64,000 nucleotides of DNA from Cucumis sativus (GCF_000004075.3 NC_026657.2:1922001-1986000), one strand, 5' to 3'; counted from the first letter of the stretch, positions 28,418-44,946 are shown. Translations and numbers: made by a program. The notes: generated by a model not told the origin, from the letters alone.

Positions 28418-29544
28418 CAGCTTCTTCAGCCTATTACATTGACTAATCATTTATAGGTTGGAGTTGGTTCCTTTACATTCATTATTCACATGGGCTACCT
28501 TTCTTTCATAACTTCTATTGAAGGAAAAAAATGAACCTCATATTTCTACTAAATTTTTGCCACTTCTAGTATATCAGAACTTTTATTCTCTTATATATTC
28601 TTTTTTACTAATGATTTTTTTGGTTGGGGGATGAGTTGGTTTAGTAAATATTCGAACATACCTCGACCATCTATGAGTTAACATCGGTCGATTGGTTTAA
28701 TTTTTTTAAAATCTTTTGATTTGACATTTTTTCATTGATCGACCAAACTCTAGTTGGTCGATCAAGTCAATTTTTCAGTCTATCATGTGGACTTCTAATC
28801 TATTGCATACTACAAAAGTGTCTAAAACTAACTAGCTAGCTAATAAAAGGTTTAGAAGCAAAATTAAAATAAACCAAACTAAAATAAACAAAACCTGAGA
28901 ATTCCCTTTCATCATTCAATTCGGATTAAACATTTTAATGGAACTTGGTAATAGAGTTTTTGTTCTAAGTAAATTAAACAGGTGACAAGATAGAACTGAA
29001 ATACATTGGTGCCTTTGGAAATTGAAATTTGAAAATAAAACAAATTTCGAGGAAGAAATAAAGTTGTTTATTACGTCGACTGTTTTTGGATGTGTATGGT
29101 ATTAGGCTTTACAAAGTTTATTCTAAAATAAATACTCCATTTTATTATATATTTATAAGTCATAAATTTAGTTACAAACTAAATATTAAATTGAATTTCA
29201 ATTGTCACTAATTAGTGAGATATATATAATGAGATAAAATATATAATGAGATTTTATCTGTATCGCAAAATGAGTAATTGAAATTTTAAAAAATATTTAG
29301 AAAATGTAGCAAATTTTTAGATTTATTAACGACTTATTAATTATCTTTTTAATCTTTATACATAATTTATTATGCTCCTTTTTCTTTACATAGAATCAAT
29401 TCCCTATATAAATATTTAAGTTTTGGTCGAAAATTAATAATGGATAAAATTAAACTTTTCCAAAATAATTTAATAGATTATTTTATAGAATAAGAGCACG
29501 AAAACACGCGCTCTTGAAAAGCTTCGATGGAGACGAACAAAAAC
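28418..29544. other. Intergenic region VRN2 to PPDIGNWFSSY gene
   Basis: AT-rich; VRN2 3' end first, then a perfect 12-bp inverted repeat at 28735-28765, then the promoter of the next gene. No extra gene seen. Confidence 0.6.
28735..28765. repeat. Perfect 12-bp inverted repeat (hairpin)
   Basis: TTGATCGACCAA (28735-28746) and TTGGTCGATCAA (28754-28765) are perfect reverse complements separated by seven bases. A diverged echo (atcggtcgattgg) lies about 50 bp upstream. Confidence 0.85.
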
Positions 29545-29568
29545 TTGGCGCCAATTGATCCCGCGAAT
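29545..29568. promoter_or_regulatory. Paired E2F-like sites upstream of the PPDIGNWFSSY gene
   Basis: A perfect palindrome TTGGCGCCAA (29545-29554) is followed six bases later by CCCGCGAAT (29560-29568), which on the minus strand reads ATTCGCGGG and fits the E2F consensus WTTSSCGS. Both lie 110-140 bp before the ATG at 29682, a usual position for plant E2F sites. Confidence 0.55.
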
Positions 29569-29681
29569 TTCAAATTAAAATCAACTATTTTTTTCTAAGA
29601 ACGAAGAGGAAAACAATTTCTTCATGAATCAAATGCCGGTTGTGTTTTTAATATTTTGATTAGTAGAGCGGAATCGGAGCC

Positions 29682-32600
29682 ATGGAGAATTCGAGCTTCA
29701 CCGATTCTCAGGTTTAGTTTTCTTCTGCATACATGTTCGTTCTCTTGTTATCGATTTCCATTTTCTGTTTGGTTCCGGCGAAAATATCAGGAATTACGAC
29801 TGTACGATCGTCTTTTGCTGGTTTTTTTTTTTTTTTTTGGTATTGATATACTAATTCCGATGCGTTTTTTAATTCGACTTAGCGAATCTGCAGCAGCTTT
29901 ATGGAGCAATCTTTACCCCAAATTTCTGTTTCTAATTCCTTCATTTGCTTTTTTTTTTTTTTTTTGTAGGTTCCGCATTCTTCGTTCTTGCATTCGCCGT
30001 CTTCAGGTTTGTATGCTTGTCCCTTATATATGGACTTGATATCTGTTTGGATGTTGAGAAAATGTAGAAAAGAAAAGTATGGCATAGGGAGATAGTGATC
30101 TTAAGTAGCTGCGTTTTTTAGTTAGGTCATAGTTGGACTTCCTTTTATTCGTTTGTTTATTTCCATCAGAGCCGCCTGATATCGGGAACTGGTTCTCGAG
30201 CTATGAATACGAATCTCCGGAACTCGATTCAAATGACAATTTTGGAGATTCAGTTTCGAGAGAGAGAGAATTTGAGGTCGGGGAAGATGAGCAGACTGTG
30301 GGAGAGTTAAGGGATAATGTCACTAAGATTGAAGAAGAAGAAGCTGCTAAGGAGCTTCCCGGAACTTGGATTCCTTTGAAATGCAATTCGAGGGAAGATC
30401 ATCGTGAAAGCCAGCTTCTAGGCATGGTATAGAAACTACTATTCCTTTCAACATTCTTTTTCCCTTCAATTACTTATGAAATAAGTATTTTTTTAAGAAT
30501 TTGGTGGCTAGTGTTAATGGATGATTTAACATGTTATTAGAGTAGGAGGTGTAGGTCATATGTTCGAACTTCTGGAACGATTTAATCCCTCAACAAATGC
30601 TTGAACTGAAGGCACTTTTCATGTTGGATTATTTCTTCAAGAATGATGAAATTCTAACAGAGAACTTGATTGTTAATTAGCCAAAGTTTAAACATCTTAA
30701 TTGGGCATATATATAGTTTAAGGGATCAATTAATGCAGAGACTTAAGACTTTGTTGGATTTTGATTTTCTGTTTTGTTTATTGTTCGTTCTAAAAGATAA
30801 GGTTACTCGCAAGTTGCAAATAATTTGTGCTCTGTTTTCTTCCTTTTTACTCATGAAATCTCCATTAAAAATTAAGAGACAAACAAGTTCTTCCTGTTTT
30901 TTTTTTTTTTTTTTTCTTTTAATTCTTTAAAGAAAGCATGATTGGCAATTAGAGTTATTTATTGTAAAACTATTAGTAAATAAGTGCAATTCTCAAACTA
31001 GAAAACTAAAAACAAAGTTGTTATTCTTGTTGTTGAATTAACAACAAAATTTTCTAGATTTAATTTTTTATGTTATATGAACTATAGGCATGCAGGTGTA
31101 GTGAAAGCTCAAAATTGTTAACTTCTAACAGTCTTTTTTTTTTTTTTTTTTTTTTTTTTTGTATTTTTATGTTAGAATCAAGATTCTTGGTGCTCCCAGT
31201 CGCTTCTGTCAGGTTTGTATCATTCACTCTGGGATTCAATTGGCCAATAAAAATCAGTATTCTATCCTTTTCATCTAGTTTATTTGCCATTGAGTTATAT
31301 GATTTGAACTTGTTACAACACAAGGACAATTACAGAATTTTTCTTTCCTTTTTTCATCAGAGCCTCCTGATATTGGGAACTGGTTTTCTAGTTATGTCTA
31401 TGAATCCCCTACATTGAATCCAAGCCAGGAATTTGGATATTGTGAGAGTAAGAAAACAGGGTTGGGCCATGAAATAGAAGAGACTTTGGATAATGGAGGT
31501 GAAGGAGTACAGCTGAACCTGTTCGAAATATCCAATGGCGATTCCACGGGCAACAGACAGGATAATCAGCCCCCAAGCAAGGTACATAAAATACTTACAA
31601 ACAGCACTTTATATGATGTGTAAACAAAGATCTTCTACTTTGGACTTCAAAACCCTTCCCCTTAAGCCCAGCTTAGACGGTGAGGACTCGTAGAGGTTTA
31701 GAAAAGTTCTTCAGAATCCTAAGTTTGATGCTTCATGTAAGAAGTTTAGTATAAGAGTACGAAAATCTCTCTCCTAGGTACAAATCACTTGCCTAATATG
31801 TGGGGAGAATACTTATATTTATTGGCAAGAGATCCCTGGCCAAAGTAGGATACGTTTAGACATCTAACCATGCCTAAAATCAAATTCATTGGAACCGAGG
31901 AACTATTATTTCATGTTAAAACATTTTTAGAGCCTTTTTAGATATTCATAGATACTCTTCAAGATATTACAAGAAAAAAAAAAAGTAAAATTGTCATTAA
32001 ACCCTAAACCCTAAACGGCTAAAAGTCTATAATTCAACTAGCACGTATGATCAACATGGACAGTTAAGACTAACGTTTCTAGAAATGAAACATGTTTTCA
32101 ATTTTTTAAAATGTTTTTTAGAACTTCATTTTGTTTTTGAAACATTGGTTTAAAATTAATATAAAAAAACTTACAGGTGAAAGTAGTGTTTATAACCTTA
32201 ATTTTTAGAGACCAGAAAACATAAATGACTTCGGTAATAACTATTTCATTTTTTGTTTTTGTTTTTAAAATTTAAATCTATTTTATCTCCATGTCTTACA
32301 ATGACTTACATATTTCTTAAAAAATTTCAAAATCAAAAACAATTTTTTGAAAGATACCTATTTTAATTTTCAAAATTAACCTTTTATTTTAAATTATTGG
32401 AATAAGGTAAAAAATAAAGGAATAAAGTTGCAAGTATTGTTTATAGACTTAATTTTAGAAAACAAAAACAAAATAAAAGGGTTATCAACTAGCTAGGTAA
32501 AAGGCTTATATTAAGTTTTAACACCAACTTGGTAATTGAATTGATAATTTATCTCAATTAAGCTAAAGATCATCCCCACGTCAAAATTTAATCAATGTCA

Positions 32601-33368
32601 CAAGTATAGAGTTGCATGACCCTTCTCCAAGTATTTTCTTACAAGTCATTTCCATTTTCTATTAGTTTGAGAGAAACTCAACTGTTCGTAGGAATTAAAA
32701 GTCTTTTACCCTGTTCTCAGCAGAATTTGTTTTCTGAAAGAACTTCCGAGCAAGACCCGAAAGAGAAAACTATGGGAACCAACGACATCAGTCCAACCAA
32801 AGAAGTTCCAATCTCAAACCTAACTACTGAAGATCTTCAATGTAAGTTCCAAGAAAGAGTTTTGCAAGAGAATGGTCTTGTGCCACTGCATAAAAATAGA
32901 AGTTCAAATGATGGTAATAGCAAGCCTCCAACTCATACAAATTTGATCCATAAGATCGATCCGATCCTGGAAAATTCTGAAACTAAAAGTGAGGTCCAAC
33001 CACAACTTAAGGGCTCAAACCATATGCCTTGTGTTTTTCCCAATGTAAGGGAACCAAATGATCTAAGCCACAACAAAGAAAACAAAGAGAGAGGAGTTTC
33101 AAATGTTGGTTTTATTACTGCAAACAAGCGTGGGTTTTCTGAAGCAACATGCAAGAAATCAGTGGAAATGCAAGAGAACTACAATAATAAAGAGGCAGGA
33201 AGAGCTTTTGCTTGTTTAAGAAGAAAGGGACTGTCAGACAAAACCAATACTGAGCACTCTAATATCATAGAGGTAATTGGGAAGTGGAGTTGTCCTCAGA
33301 AGAGTAAGCCAAATCTCGGACCGCCATTGAAGCAGCTTCGACTTGAAAGATGGGTTTGCAGAAAATAG
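29682..33368 (+). CDS. Unrecognised plant protein with duplicated PPDIGNWFSSY module
   Basis: Six exons join in frame: 29682-29711, 29970-30006, 30170-30426, 31176-31212, 31361-31581, 32721-33368. They encode 409 residues (408 if the second of two adjacent CAG acceptors is used). I do not recognise the family. Two modules of the same design are visible: a 37-nt exon, then an exon opening with EPPDIGNWFSSY-x-YESP (residues 23-39 and again 121-137), with identical splice phases. The rest is acidic and polar, low in hydrophobic segments, with no signal peptide or membrane segment, so it is probably largely disordered. The last exon (195-409) is Asn/Lys/Glu-rich and ends with a basic tail, PPLKQLRLERWVCRK. 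The promoter holds two E2F-like sites, hinting at S-phase expression. A nuclear or chromosome role is only inference. Intron 5 is 1.1 kb and repeat-filled. Confidence 0.82.
31999..32016. repeat. Short interstitial telomere-type repeat
   Basis: AAACCCTAAACCCTAAAC, two and a half units of the plant telomere repeat, in intron 5 of the PPDIGNWFSSY gene. Confidence 0.8.
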
Positions 33369-34038
33369 AACTTCCAAAACGATTATGGTATGCGAATCTT
33401 CTCCTTTTACAAATCTTCCCATTGTGTTAGGCCGTTAGCTTCTCCACTGTATATTCTTTTTGTTGTAAGGTATAAGTAGACAATCAACCATTGACAAGAA
33501 AGTGATGGAGGTTCTTGCAAAAAAGTTTTGCCATTTCCCTTCTTTCCACAGATGATATAATATTAAAAAAATTTCAATTCAATCATATTTTTGTTTGATG
33601 TTTTCAAATATCGTAAAATAAACTAAAATATTCATAAACATAACAAAATTATAATTTTTAATAGTGATAGGTCTATGATGACTAATATCTATAGTGCAGT
33701 AGATCCATTACCAGTTTATTGCAGTATATTAGTGATAGACTGTGATAGTTTGTTATATTTATAAATATATATATTTTTTCTTACTATTTGTGGAATATTT
33801 AGAAGAATCGAATCTCTAATCTTGAGCCAATACGACCATAGTTTAATTGATGTACTATTAATTTATTCTAGGTTTAGATTTTTAAAAGAACAAATAAAAA
33901 AATCTCCCAACCTCTGTGGTATATATCAATTGTTGAATTGGTAATCTAAGTACGCCAAACATTTTAGAAAATGATATCTCTAAGAATCCAAAATAATTTT
34001 AAATTTCATTTAACAAAACAAAAACAAAATATTTTGAA
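33369..34038. other. Intergenic region after the PPDIGNWFSSY gene
   Basis: Holds the 3' end of that gene and one member of the 'gatagac' repeat family (about 33590-33790: gtgataggtctatgatgac ... tagtgatagactgtgatag). No gene. Confidence 0.55.
33590..33790. repeat. AT-rich 'gatagac' dispersed repeat, copy B
   Basis: Contains 'agtgataggtctatgatgac' and 'tagtgatagactgtgatag' between AT-rich flanks like 'aaaataaactaaaatattcata', resembling copies at 16151-16328 and 52476-52661. Confidence 0.5.
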
Positions 34039-34899
34039 GAAATTTTGAGAAGTAGCACACTTTTAGTTTTACATTTCAAAAGTAGTACACTTTAAAAAAA
34101 AATGTAATTTTGTTTTTCAGTCAATTACGACTGATCTCAACATCCAGACTTTTTACAAATTTCAAGAAACAATTTTGGCCTAATTTTAGAAATTTCAAGA
34201 TCAGCACTAAAATGGTGTGTTTTTGTTTTTAAATTTTAGAATAAAAGGTATTCTCAAATGACCAAAACATCTTGAGAGCTCGAACGTTTGATATTCTCAC
34301 GAAACCCTAAACCATGTACTCATTTATGTTACATGGTTTTGAAATTTGAGGCATATGAAAAAATTTGTGGTTGAACAATTCCATATTTTAGAACTGGATT
34401 TTAGTTAAAAAAAAGTTCTCTGAATGATCACACATGTCATTTCTTCACTCATGATAGTGGTCGACCTTGACACTACAAGATCACAACTACGACTCGTGAC
34501 CAGTAAATAAGCCTGAAGAAGTGCTATAAATTGGAAAGTCGTTGATTGTGCAGTTTTTTGTTTTAAATTTGTTGAGTATATTGTAGGCAATTTTCTTTCC
34601 GACTGTTAAGAATAATATAATTATTTAGACAGTAGTCCGTAGCTCAATAAATAATTCTGCACGTTAACAATATTATTTGTAATTAACACTTAGCAATAAA
34701 TATCTTGTATTTAATTCTTATAATTTTTCTAATAAAATGTCTTTTAATTAATTCGTTGAAATAAATGTCTGGCAATTAATTATCTAAAAAAACAAAATTA
34801 CACGTTTTTTTGAAGGGGCATTTTAAAAATTAGTGGTACTTTTTTTAAATTGTGGTACTTTTCAAAGGTAAAACTAAAAGTGCTACTTTTCAAAATTTC
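34039..34899. mobile_element. Non-autonomous TIR element (MITE/MULE-like) in the enoyl-CoA hydratase promoter
   Basis: The left end begins GAAATTTTGAGAAGTAGCAC, and the reverse complement of the right end begins GAAATTTTGAAAAGTAGCAC. The match continues for about 62 bp per arm (34039-34104 and 34835-34899) with roughly six mismatches and one 2-nt gap. The interior (about 730 bp) has no credible reading frame. I see no clear target-site duplication, so the superfamily is open; long arms suggest Mutator-like. The right arm ends only 90 bp before the hydratase ATG. Confidence 0.7.
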
Positions 34900-34988
34900 C
34901 AAATCTTTTGATCTAATCCAATTCACTCACGTTTTTCTATTCCTTCTTCTTTCCCTCTGCTTTGCCATCTTCCTCGTACTACCAACCA

Positions 34989-38851
<3,863 letters not shown>

Positions 38852-40389
38852 ATTGATAACCACTTGCTTATTTTCACAATACAATGTGGTTACCTCTAAT
38901 CTTCATTTTAACTTTCTGAAGTATAAGAATAAATGCAAGGTTTGCATTAAGCATAGTTACCTAAAATGAAAACTGTACCAAATTCAGCTTATTTGATCAG
39001 TGATGCTATAATAAAGCAGCCTTGAATGCCTTAGTGTTTGCACTCATTGATCTCTGTCCTGAAATTTAGGATTGCTCTTTGTTACTTTTAGTTTGCCAGT
39101 TGGGTGATTAGGAGTGTAAAAATGGTTAGGGTTGTCATTAACCAAACAACTTGATTGAGTTGTGAATGATGTGAATGATGTGAATGTAACCTTTTATTAT
39201 TCAAGTAACTATGGTATTACATTTTCATTGTTATTTTCACATTTTGTACCATTTCACTATAAGAAGTAAGATATTGAAAGAGCTACCAAATTATAGGGAT
39301 GTTTTGGACCAAATTTTGTATCTACTTTTCTTTTCTTTTTCTGAGAAGTCACTCAGTCTCATAAACATTAAATTACACAAATTGTTAGTTCATGTTATTG
39401 CTTTTTCATATTACTAATTTATTATCAATTGAAGCCTAAAATCTTTCTACATTATTGAAATAATTTTAAAACTACCCCAAATAAAATGGTCTATATTATC
39501 AAATATTTATGCAGCATAAAAATGGGTTACGAGGGGAGAATCTTGATGTCTATCCTCAAATCACATCCCTTTATTTTGTACTTCTTTTGTGGGGTCATTT
39601 GGATAAGTAGGGTAATTTTAAAAAGAAATTGGAAAAGTTTGAAAACAAATTAAAAATGTAGGGTAGTTTTTTTTAATAATTTTCTTTAATTTCTTATGAA
39701 TTTTTTTTGCCTTTTTTTTTCCTATTCTTTCAATTTAGTCTCTAGATTTTACAATTTTACCATTTTGTTCCAATCTAGTCTATAGATTTGAAGCTTCAAG
39801 ATTTACACTCTTAATTTTATTTTTCTTTCACTAAAAGCTTACTTTAGTCTTTGCATGGATCTCAATTAATTAATATAAAATAAATATGAAATGAAAATTT
39901 TATTCTCTTTATCTTTTTGTCCTTAGATCTTTTCAACCATTTTTATTTTGTCCTCACATCCTCTTATATTTTGGGTACATTTTCTATATTTTTTCTATGG
40001 ATCCTCTAAGTTCTTTTTTCTTTATTTTTCATCAATAAATGACTATTAAAGTGGAATCTATAATCATACACCCTTTTTAACAAAAACTAAACGTCTTATC
40101 TTTCAAAACACGTTCTTAATGGCTCGTTTCATTTTACTCCCTCTAATATTTTAATTTGGGAATAACTATATCTTACTTCATTTACAATTTAAAATCAGCA
40201 AAAAAATTATATTCTTTAAATCATTTATATTTCACTCAAGGTAATTTTATCTTATATATATACTCTTACCGATTATCTCTTTCATTACTTTTAAAGTTTT
40301 AAAAATTTCATGACGTATATTTTGTCTATTTAAATTTAACTTAAATAATATTGGTTAAAGAATTTAGGCTCTAAAGTGTTTTTCCCACT
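38852..40389. other. Intergenic region enoyl-CoA hydratase to UCH3
   Basis: AT-rich, with T-rich tracts near 39660-39800. Nothing beyond expected untranslated sequence and the UCH3 promoter is seen. Confidence 0.55.
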
Positions 40390-40484
40390 TGGGCTCTTGG
40401 GCTTGGGCTTTCTTTCTATGTTTTTTAGTGGGCTAGATTTCAGGCCTGTTAAGCGGAAAACCCGATACAAAACCTATATATATA
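40390..40484 (+). promoter_or_regulatory. UCH3 core promoter: four TGGGCT site-II elements and TATA box
   Basis: TGGGCT occurs at 40390, 40398, 40404 and 40429, matching the plant site-II motif (TGGGCY) common in genes for proliferating cells. TATATATATA follows at 40475-40484, which would place the start of transcription near 40505-40515, upstream of the ATG at 40641. Confidence 0.6.
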
Positions 40485-40640
40485 GAGATGGAGTCGAATC
40501 GGCATAACGGTTGCGTCGTTTCGAAGCAAGGAATTGATTCCGATCTTAAAGCCCTAAAAATCTATCATTGGATTAAGTGCTGTGTTAGCATATTCCATTT
40601 CTGTAATCGAAGTGTAATTGAAGAAGCTCAGAAGACGACA

Positions 40641-43600
40641 ATGGCTGCTGCTATTCACGAAACCTCTTCTTCAGCTCATAAGCGATGGCTTCCACTTGAA
40701 GCTAACCCTGATGTTATGAACCAGGTATTATCATTTTGTTCTATTTTGGCTTCTTGCTTTGAGCTCTTGTTAGTGGAAAGAGAATCCGGTGTGTGGGAAT
40801 TGATGAAAAGTCTTGTTTTCTATCTTGCTTGGGAAGTTTTCTTTAATGGGTTATAGTTTCTTTCAGTGTCTGTTTGTTCATTTCTGTTTATCGGTTGTGG
40901 AATTATGAAGAAGCTTTCTGGTCTTTTCACTCTTTTTTTTTTTTTTTACTGGCATTGCTGTTCTCTTTTTGGAATTTAAACATTGCCATTTGCTGTTTTG
41001 TGTGAGCGGGCTGCATGTTGATGAAATGAGAGAAATATGAAAGAATATATAGATTTTTCTTTTGGGGTCAATTTCGTTATGAATTTTAATTAATGGTGGG
41101 CTTTTTCGTAGTTTATTTTGATAAAGATGGAATGCCCGTGCTATTAGAATCAGGGGTACTTTTGAATCGATCCTTTTCTTTCCATTCCCTTCAAACAATG
41201 TTTTGTTTCTTGGTTGTGGAATTATGTAGAAGCTTTCTGGTTGTTTTCTTCTTTCTTGTTTTTATTGGCAATATTATTCTCTTTCTGGAAATGGAACAGT
41301 GGGAATCGCTGCTTTGTCCGCGAGCAGTATGTTGTTGAAGTGAGAACGAAATATGGAAGAAGACACAGAGCAAGTTTGTTCATCAGTTGTTTTTATCGTT
41401 TGTCAATTTGGTGTGGTCCTTGGGATATGAATGTGTTATTTTTGACTAATTGGGATTTCTTTTCTTGGTTTTTCTTGATTGGGAAATGGTGTGCCCATGT
41501 AATTGGCATGAGGGCTACTTTTGAAGTTATCGTTTTCTTTTCCTTTCGTTCAAATAATCTTTTCTTACCAATATATATATTTATATGAAACCTATTGCTG
41601 CATGTTTTTTGAAGATGATTGCATTTTCAAGTTGCCTTTCTTCGTTTATCTGGCTGTCGTTTTTTTTTTTTTTTTGGTTGCAAGAATTTCCACATTTCAT
41701 CTATGGTTGACAAACTTCTTTTTTGTTATTGCGAAGTTCCTTTGGGGTCTCGGTCTTCCTGAAGATGAAGCAGAGTGCGGTGATGTTTATGGCTTGGATG
41801 ATGAGCTCTTGGACATGGTGCCTAAGCCTGTTCTGGCGGTTTTGTTTCTTTATCCCATAACCGAAAAGGTTTTCTTACAGATAAAGTTCATTTTAATGAT
41901 CTTTATGGATTTGAAGAATTCCTTTGAAAAGTTCTCCATTTTCTAAATGTTTTAATATTTTCAGAGCGAAGAAGAGAGACGACAACAGGAAAAGGAAGCA
42001 AAGAAGGTGAGCAAGTGTATTAAGTCCTCTTTATATTATGTCATACCACTTGGCTGAACCATGTAGATACGTTTTTCCTAAATTATGATGTTACCTGATG
42101 TTTGTCTATTGAATCAAAGGTTATCTGTCATAAATTGTTTTAAATAAAAAATAATGTTTTTAGAAATGGTGAGAGGTGCGAGAAAATAGAAAGATTGTCA
42201 TTAATATTGACAAAAACAAAATGCCCATTTGGTTACATAATCGAGTATGAACAGTCCACTTTTGGTGCATGTTGTTCTGTCTTTTTACACTTTCTAATAC
42301 TATATTTAAAATGTTTTATATATCTGTAAGCCTTATCTAATAAGGCTCTCTCCTTTCTGTTGTGACTCTAGGATTACAGCAATCAAGTATACTTTATGAA
42401 ACAAACAGTTGGCAATGCCTGTGGAACTATTGGACTGCTTCATGCTATTGGGAACGTTACTTCGGAAATTAAGCTTTGTAAGTACTGAGTGATGCTAGCC
42501 AATTTAACGAGGGGAAACATATTTCTTCGTTGTTGTGAATATGCACAGTTAGCCTGAGGCTTTTCCTATATCTGTTATTTTACTTGCACTTATAGAGTAG
42601 AGTAGAGAATTGAGGACTGAAGAAAGTTATGTATCACTGAAAATAAGCAGAACACGAATTGAAAGTGAAACTTAGAGTTATCTGTTGGGTCATTCATATG
42701 TTTAATTTGGTATTCTTGTCCTTATCCAACTTCTGTCCTGTGGCTGGTCACAATCCAATGTACAGTACTTATGTTGGTGAAGTTTCATCAATGTATCTAC
42801 TCTCCTACTTGTTTTGGTATATCCTGACTGATTACTTAAGTGCTGTTATGATATTTCTTTAAGTTCTGGCACACTCATTTTTAACTTGCGTTCCTTTTCT
42901 CTTTTATCTTTTACAGCGGAGGGATCATTCTTGGATAGGTTCTTCAAGTCTACCAAAAGCATGGATCCGATCGAGGTTCTATTTACAATAACATGCTTCT
43001 CTCCCACTCCCCTCCTCCCTCTCCACCCCACCGGCAACCAAAAGTATTATAGAAAAGGACAAACATAACTACAAACACAAGAAAGATAATATTATATTTC
43101 TCTATCCTTTCCCTTGTTGAGATGGTTTTGCTTCTAATAGTTGTATGTTGTTCACTTTGGTAGCGTGCGGCATTTCTTGAGAAAGACGATGAAATGGAAG
43201 TTGCACATTCAGTAGCAGCAACTGCTGGAGATACGACAGTAAGACTCTTTTTAAGTTTAACTGCATTATGATGGAGAATGATAGTAGAAGAGTTTTTCTT
43301 GTTCCCTTTAAGTATATTAAGAATAGAAAGATATAGCCTAATGCTTTTGCTTCTTTTCCTTTTTCAAATAGCTATTAATTTAATTGGAAACAGGGAAAAT
43401 GGACATAATTTTTAGAAGTTCAAGATCTAATAACACATGGATTGGTTGTGTATAGTGGACATAAGGTTTGAAGCTTTGGACAAAGTTTTAAAATTGAGGT
43501 ACATAATATATGTTGATGCATAGTTATTTCCGGATCAAGTCATGGATTTTCCATGCTTTCAACTTCATGCCTTCTAATTTAGAGAATTAAGATTTGAAAA

Positions 43601-44288
43601 ATACAGCATATTTAGACTCCTTATTGGTTAAGGTGAATGATGTCTCGTCTGGCAGATATCTATCTGATAATAAGTGATCCCATGAACTTTAAATTAATTC
43701 ACTGGAGCGAATGCTCTTTATTTTCCCCATATTTTCAAGTGTGTTAATGCAATTTCCATTTCTGGCTCATCTTTCCTTGCACTTGTTATTGGCAGGCTCC
43801 GGAGAAAGTCGATACTCACTTTATCTGCTTCTCATGTGTGGATGGTACACACTTGTTGAACTTCTCTTATAGGGAAACAAATTGCTTCTTTATCATGTTT
43901 ACTTTGAATTCAGTGATCAGATTTCCTCAGAGGTCATCTAATCTTTACAATATCCTAATTGATGGTTTAAATAGGGAAACTTTATGAGCTCGACGGGAGA
44001 AAGACGGAACCTATATCACATGGTCCATCATCACCCAACAGTTTATTACAGGTATGATTGCTCTGAAAGATCATCCGTGTCTGTTTTAGCCATTAGTCCA
44101 AAACTACTTCATAAATGAATCTACAGATCAACATATTACCCCACTTCTCTTCCATTTAATGAAATACTTGATGAAACCCACAGGATGCAGCTCGAGTCAT
44201 AAAAGACATGATCTCGGATAACCCCGAGTCGCTGAACTTCAATGTCATTGCCATCTCAAAGAGGACTGGGCCGGAAGGAAGCATCTGA
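40641..44288 (+). CDS. UCH3: Ubiquitin C-terminal hydrolase, UCH3-type
   Basis: Family C12 deubiquitinase that cleaves small adducts from the ubiquitin C-terminus in the cytosol or nucleus. Nine exons (40641-40724, 41737-41868, 41965-42006, 42372-42477, 42917-42975, 43164-43238, 43796-43844, 43975-44051, 44184-44288) give 242 residues, close to the ~230 of plant UCH3. The catalytic set is complete: oxyanion Gln97, nucleophile Cys103 (in [13 protein letters not shown]), His174 (in DTHFICF) and Asp189 (in YELDGRK). The start begins [33 protein letters not shown] text is typical of the family. An in-frame ATG at 40488 would add 51 residues, but it lies 4 bp after the TATA box, before the expected transcript start. 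Intron 1 contains a tandem duplication of about 325 bp. Confidence 0.95.
40870..41570. repeat. Tandem duplication in UCH3 intron 1
   Basis: Two units of about 325 bp, roughly 40870-41194 and 41195-41570. Shared landmarks: 'ggttgtggaattatg-agaag' (40893 and 41213), 'ctttctggt' followed by a T-rich run, 'ttggca-t', and later 'ggctacttttga'-like sequence. The copies have diverged. Both lie inside the intron. Confidence 0.65.
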
Positions 44289-44946
44289 AGGCGACCAAGG
44301 TTCAATCTGATTTAGTTTTACATCAATGACCTAGTCCTATTACCTAGTTTTCGGCATGTGTAGATGCATGTATGAGGAATCCGTTAGCTTGTTACGACAC
44401 AAATCTGTTTTTGTTGTAGTTGAACAAAGTGTTTAGTAGTACCTTAGATCAGACTTTCTTTTGTGGTTTAAAAATTTGCTCTGATGATACAATAGAAAAA
44501 GTTGTTCATTGCTTTTGTTGTTCAGGATGGAAAGTTGACAATCGTTCAAGGTGATATTTGATTGATTAAATTATAATCATAATCGAATAAAAAACCACTT
44601 TTAAAAAAATGTTATAAAAATTGATGAAAATAAATAAAGACTCAAATTCCCTAAACATAGTTTTTTTTTTAAAAAAAGTGTGAAAGTGGAAGTTGAGAAG
44701 TCGAAGCATGTGGGGTCTCAAGGAATGCTTTTCCCTTTTGAATCCAAATCTTGGAAGGAATTTACCTACAAAATGGAATATTAAACCCTTCTAGAAGCAT
44801 TTATCTTTATCTAATAATTTACTTTCATTTTAATTATTTTATGCCATAAAAGTTTTCAATGCTTTTGGATGGAGGGTTTAATTGGCTGTGGGAGTTTTTT
44901 CAATTACACTCATGTTTCATTACAATTCACATTTTTTTTAGTTATG

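Noticed and set aside
29656..30039. 127-codon open frame on the plus strand
   Set aside because: It reads through exon 1, intron 1 and poly-T tracts in a frame different from the spliced product and is Phe-rich as a result.
34962..34988. Upstream start for the enoyl-CoA hydratase
   Set aside because: The codon there is TTG; the first ATG in frame is at 34989.
40488..40640. In-frame N-terminal extension of UCH3 by 51 codons
   Set aside because: The upstream ATG lies only 4 bp after the TATA box, before the expected transcript start, and the conserved family start is at 40641.
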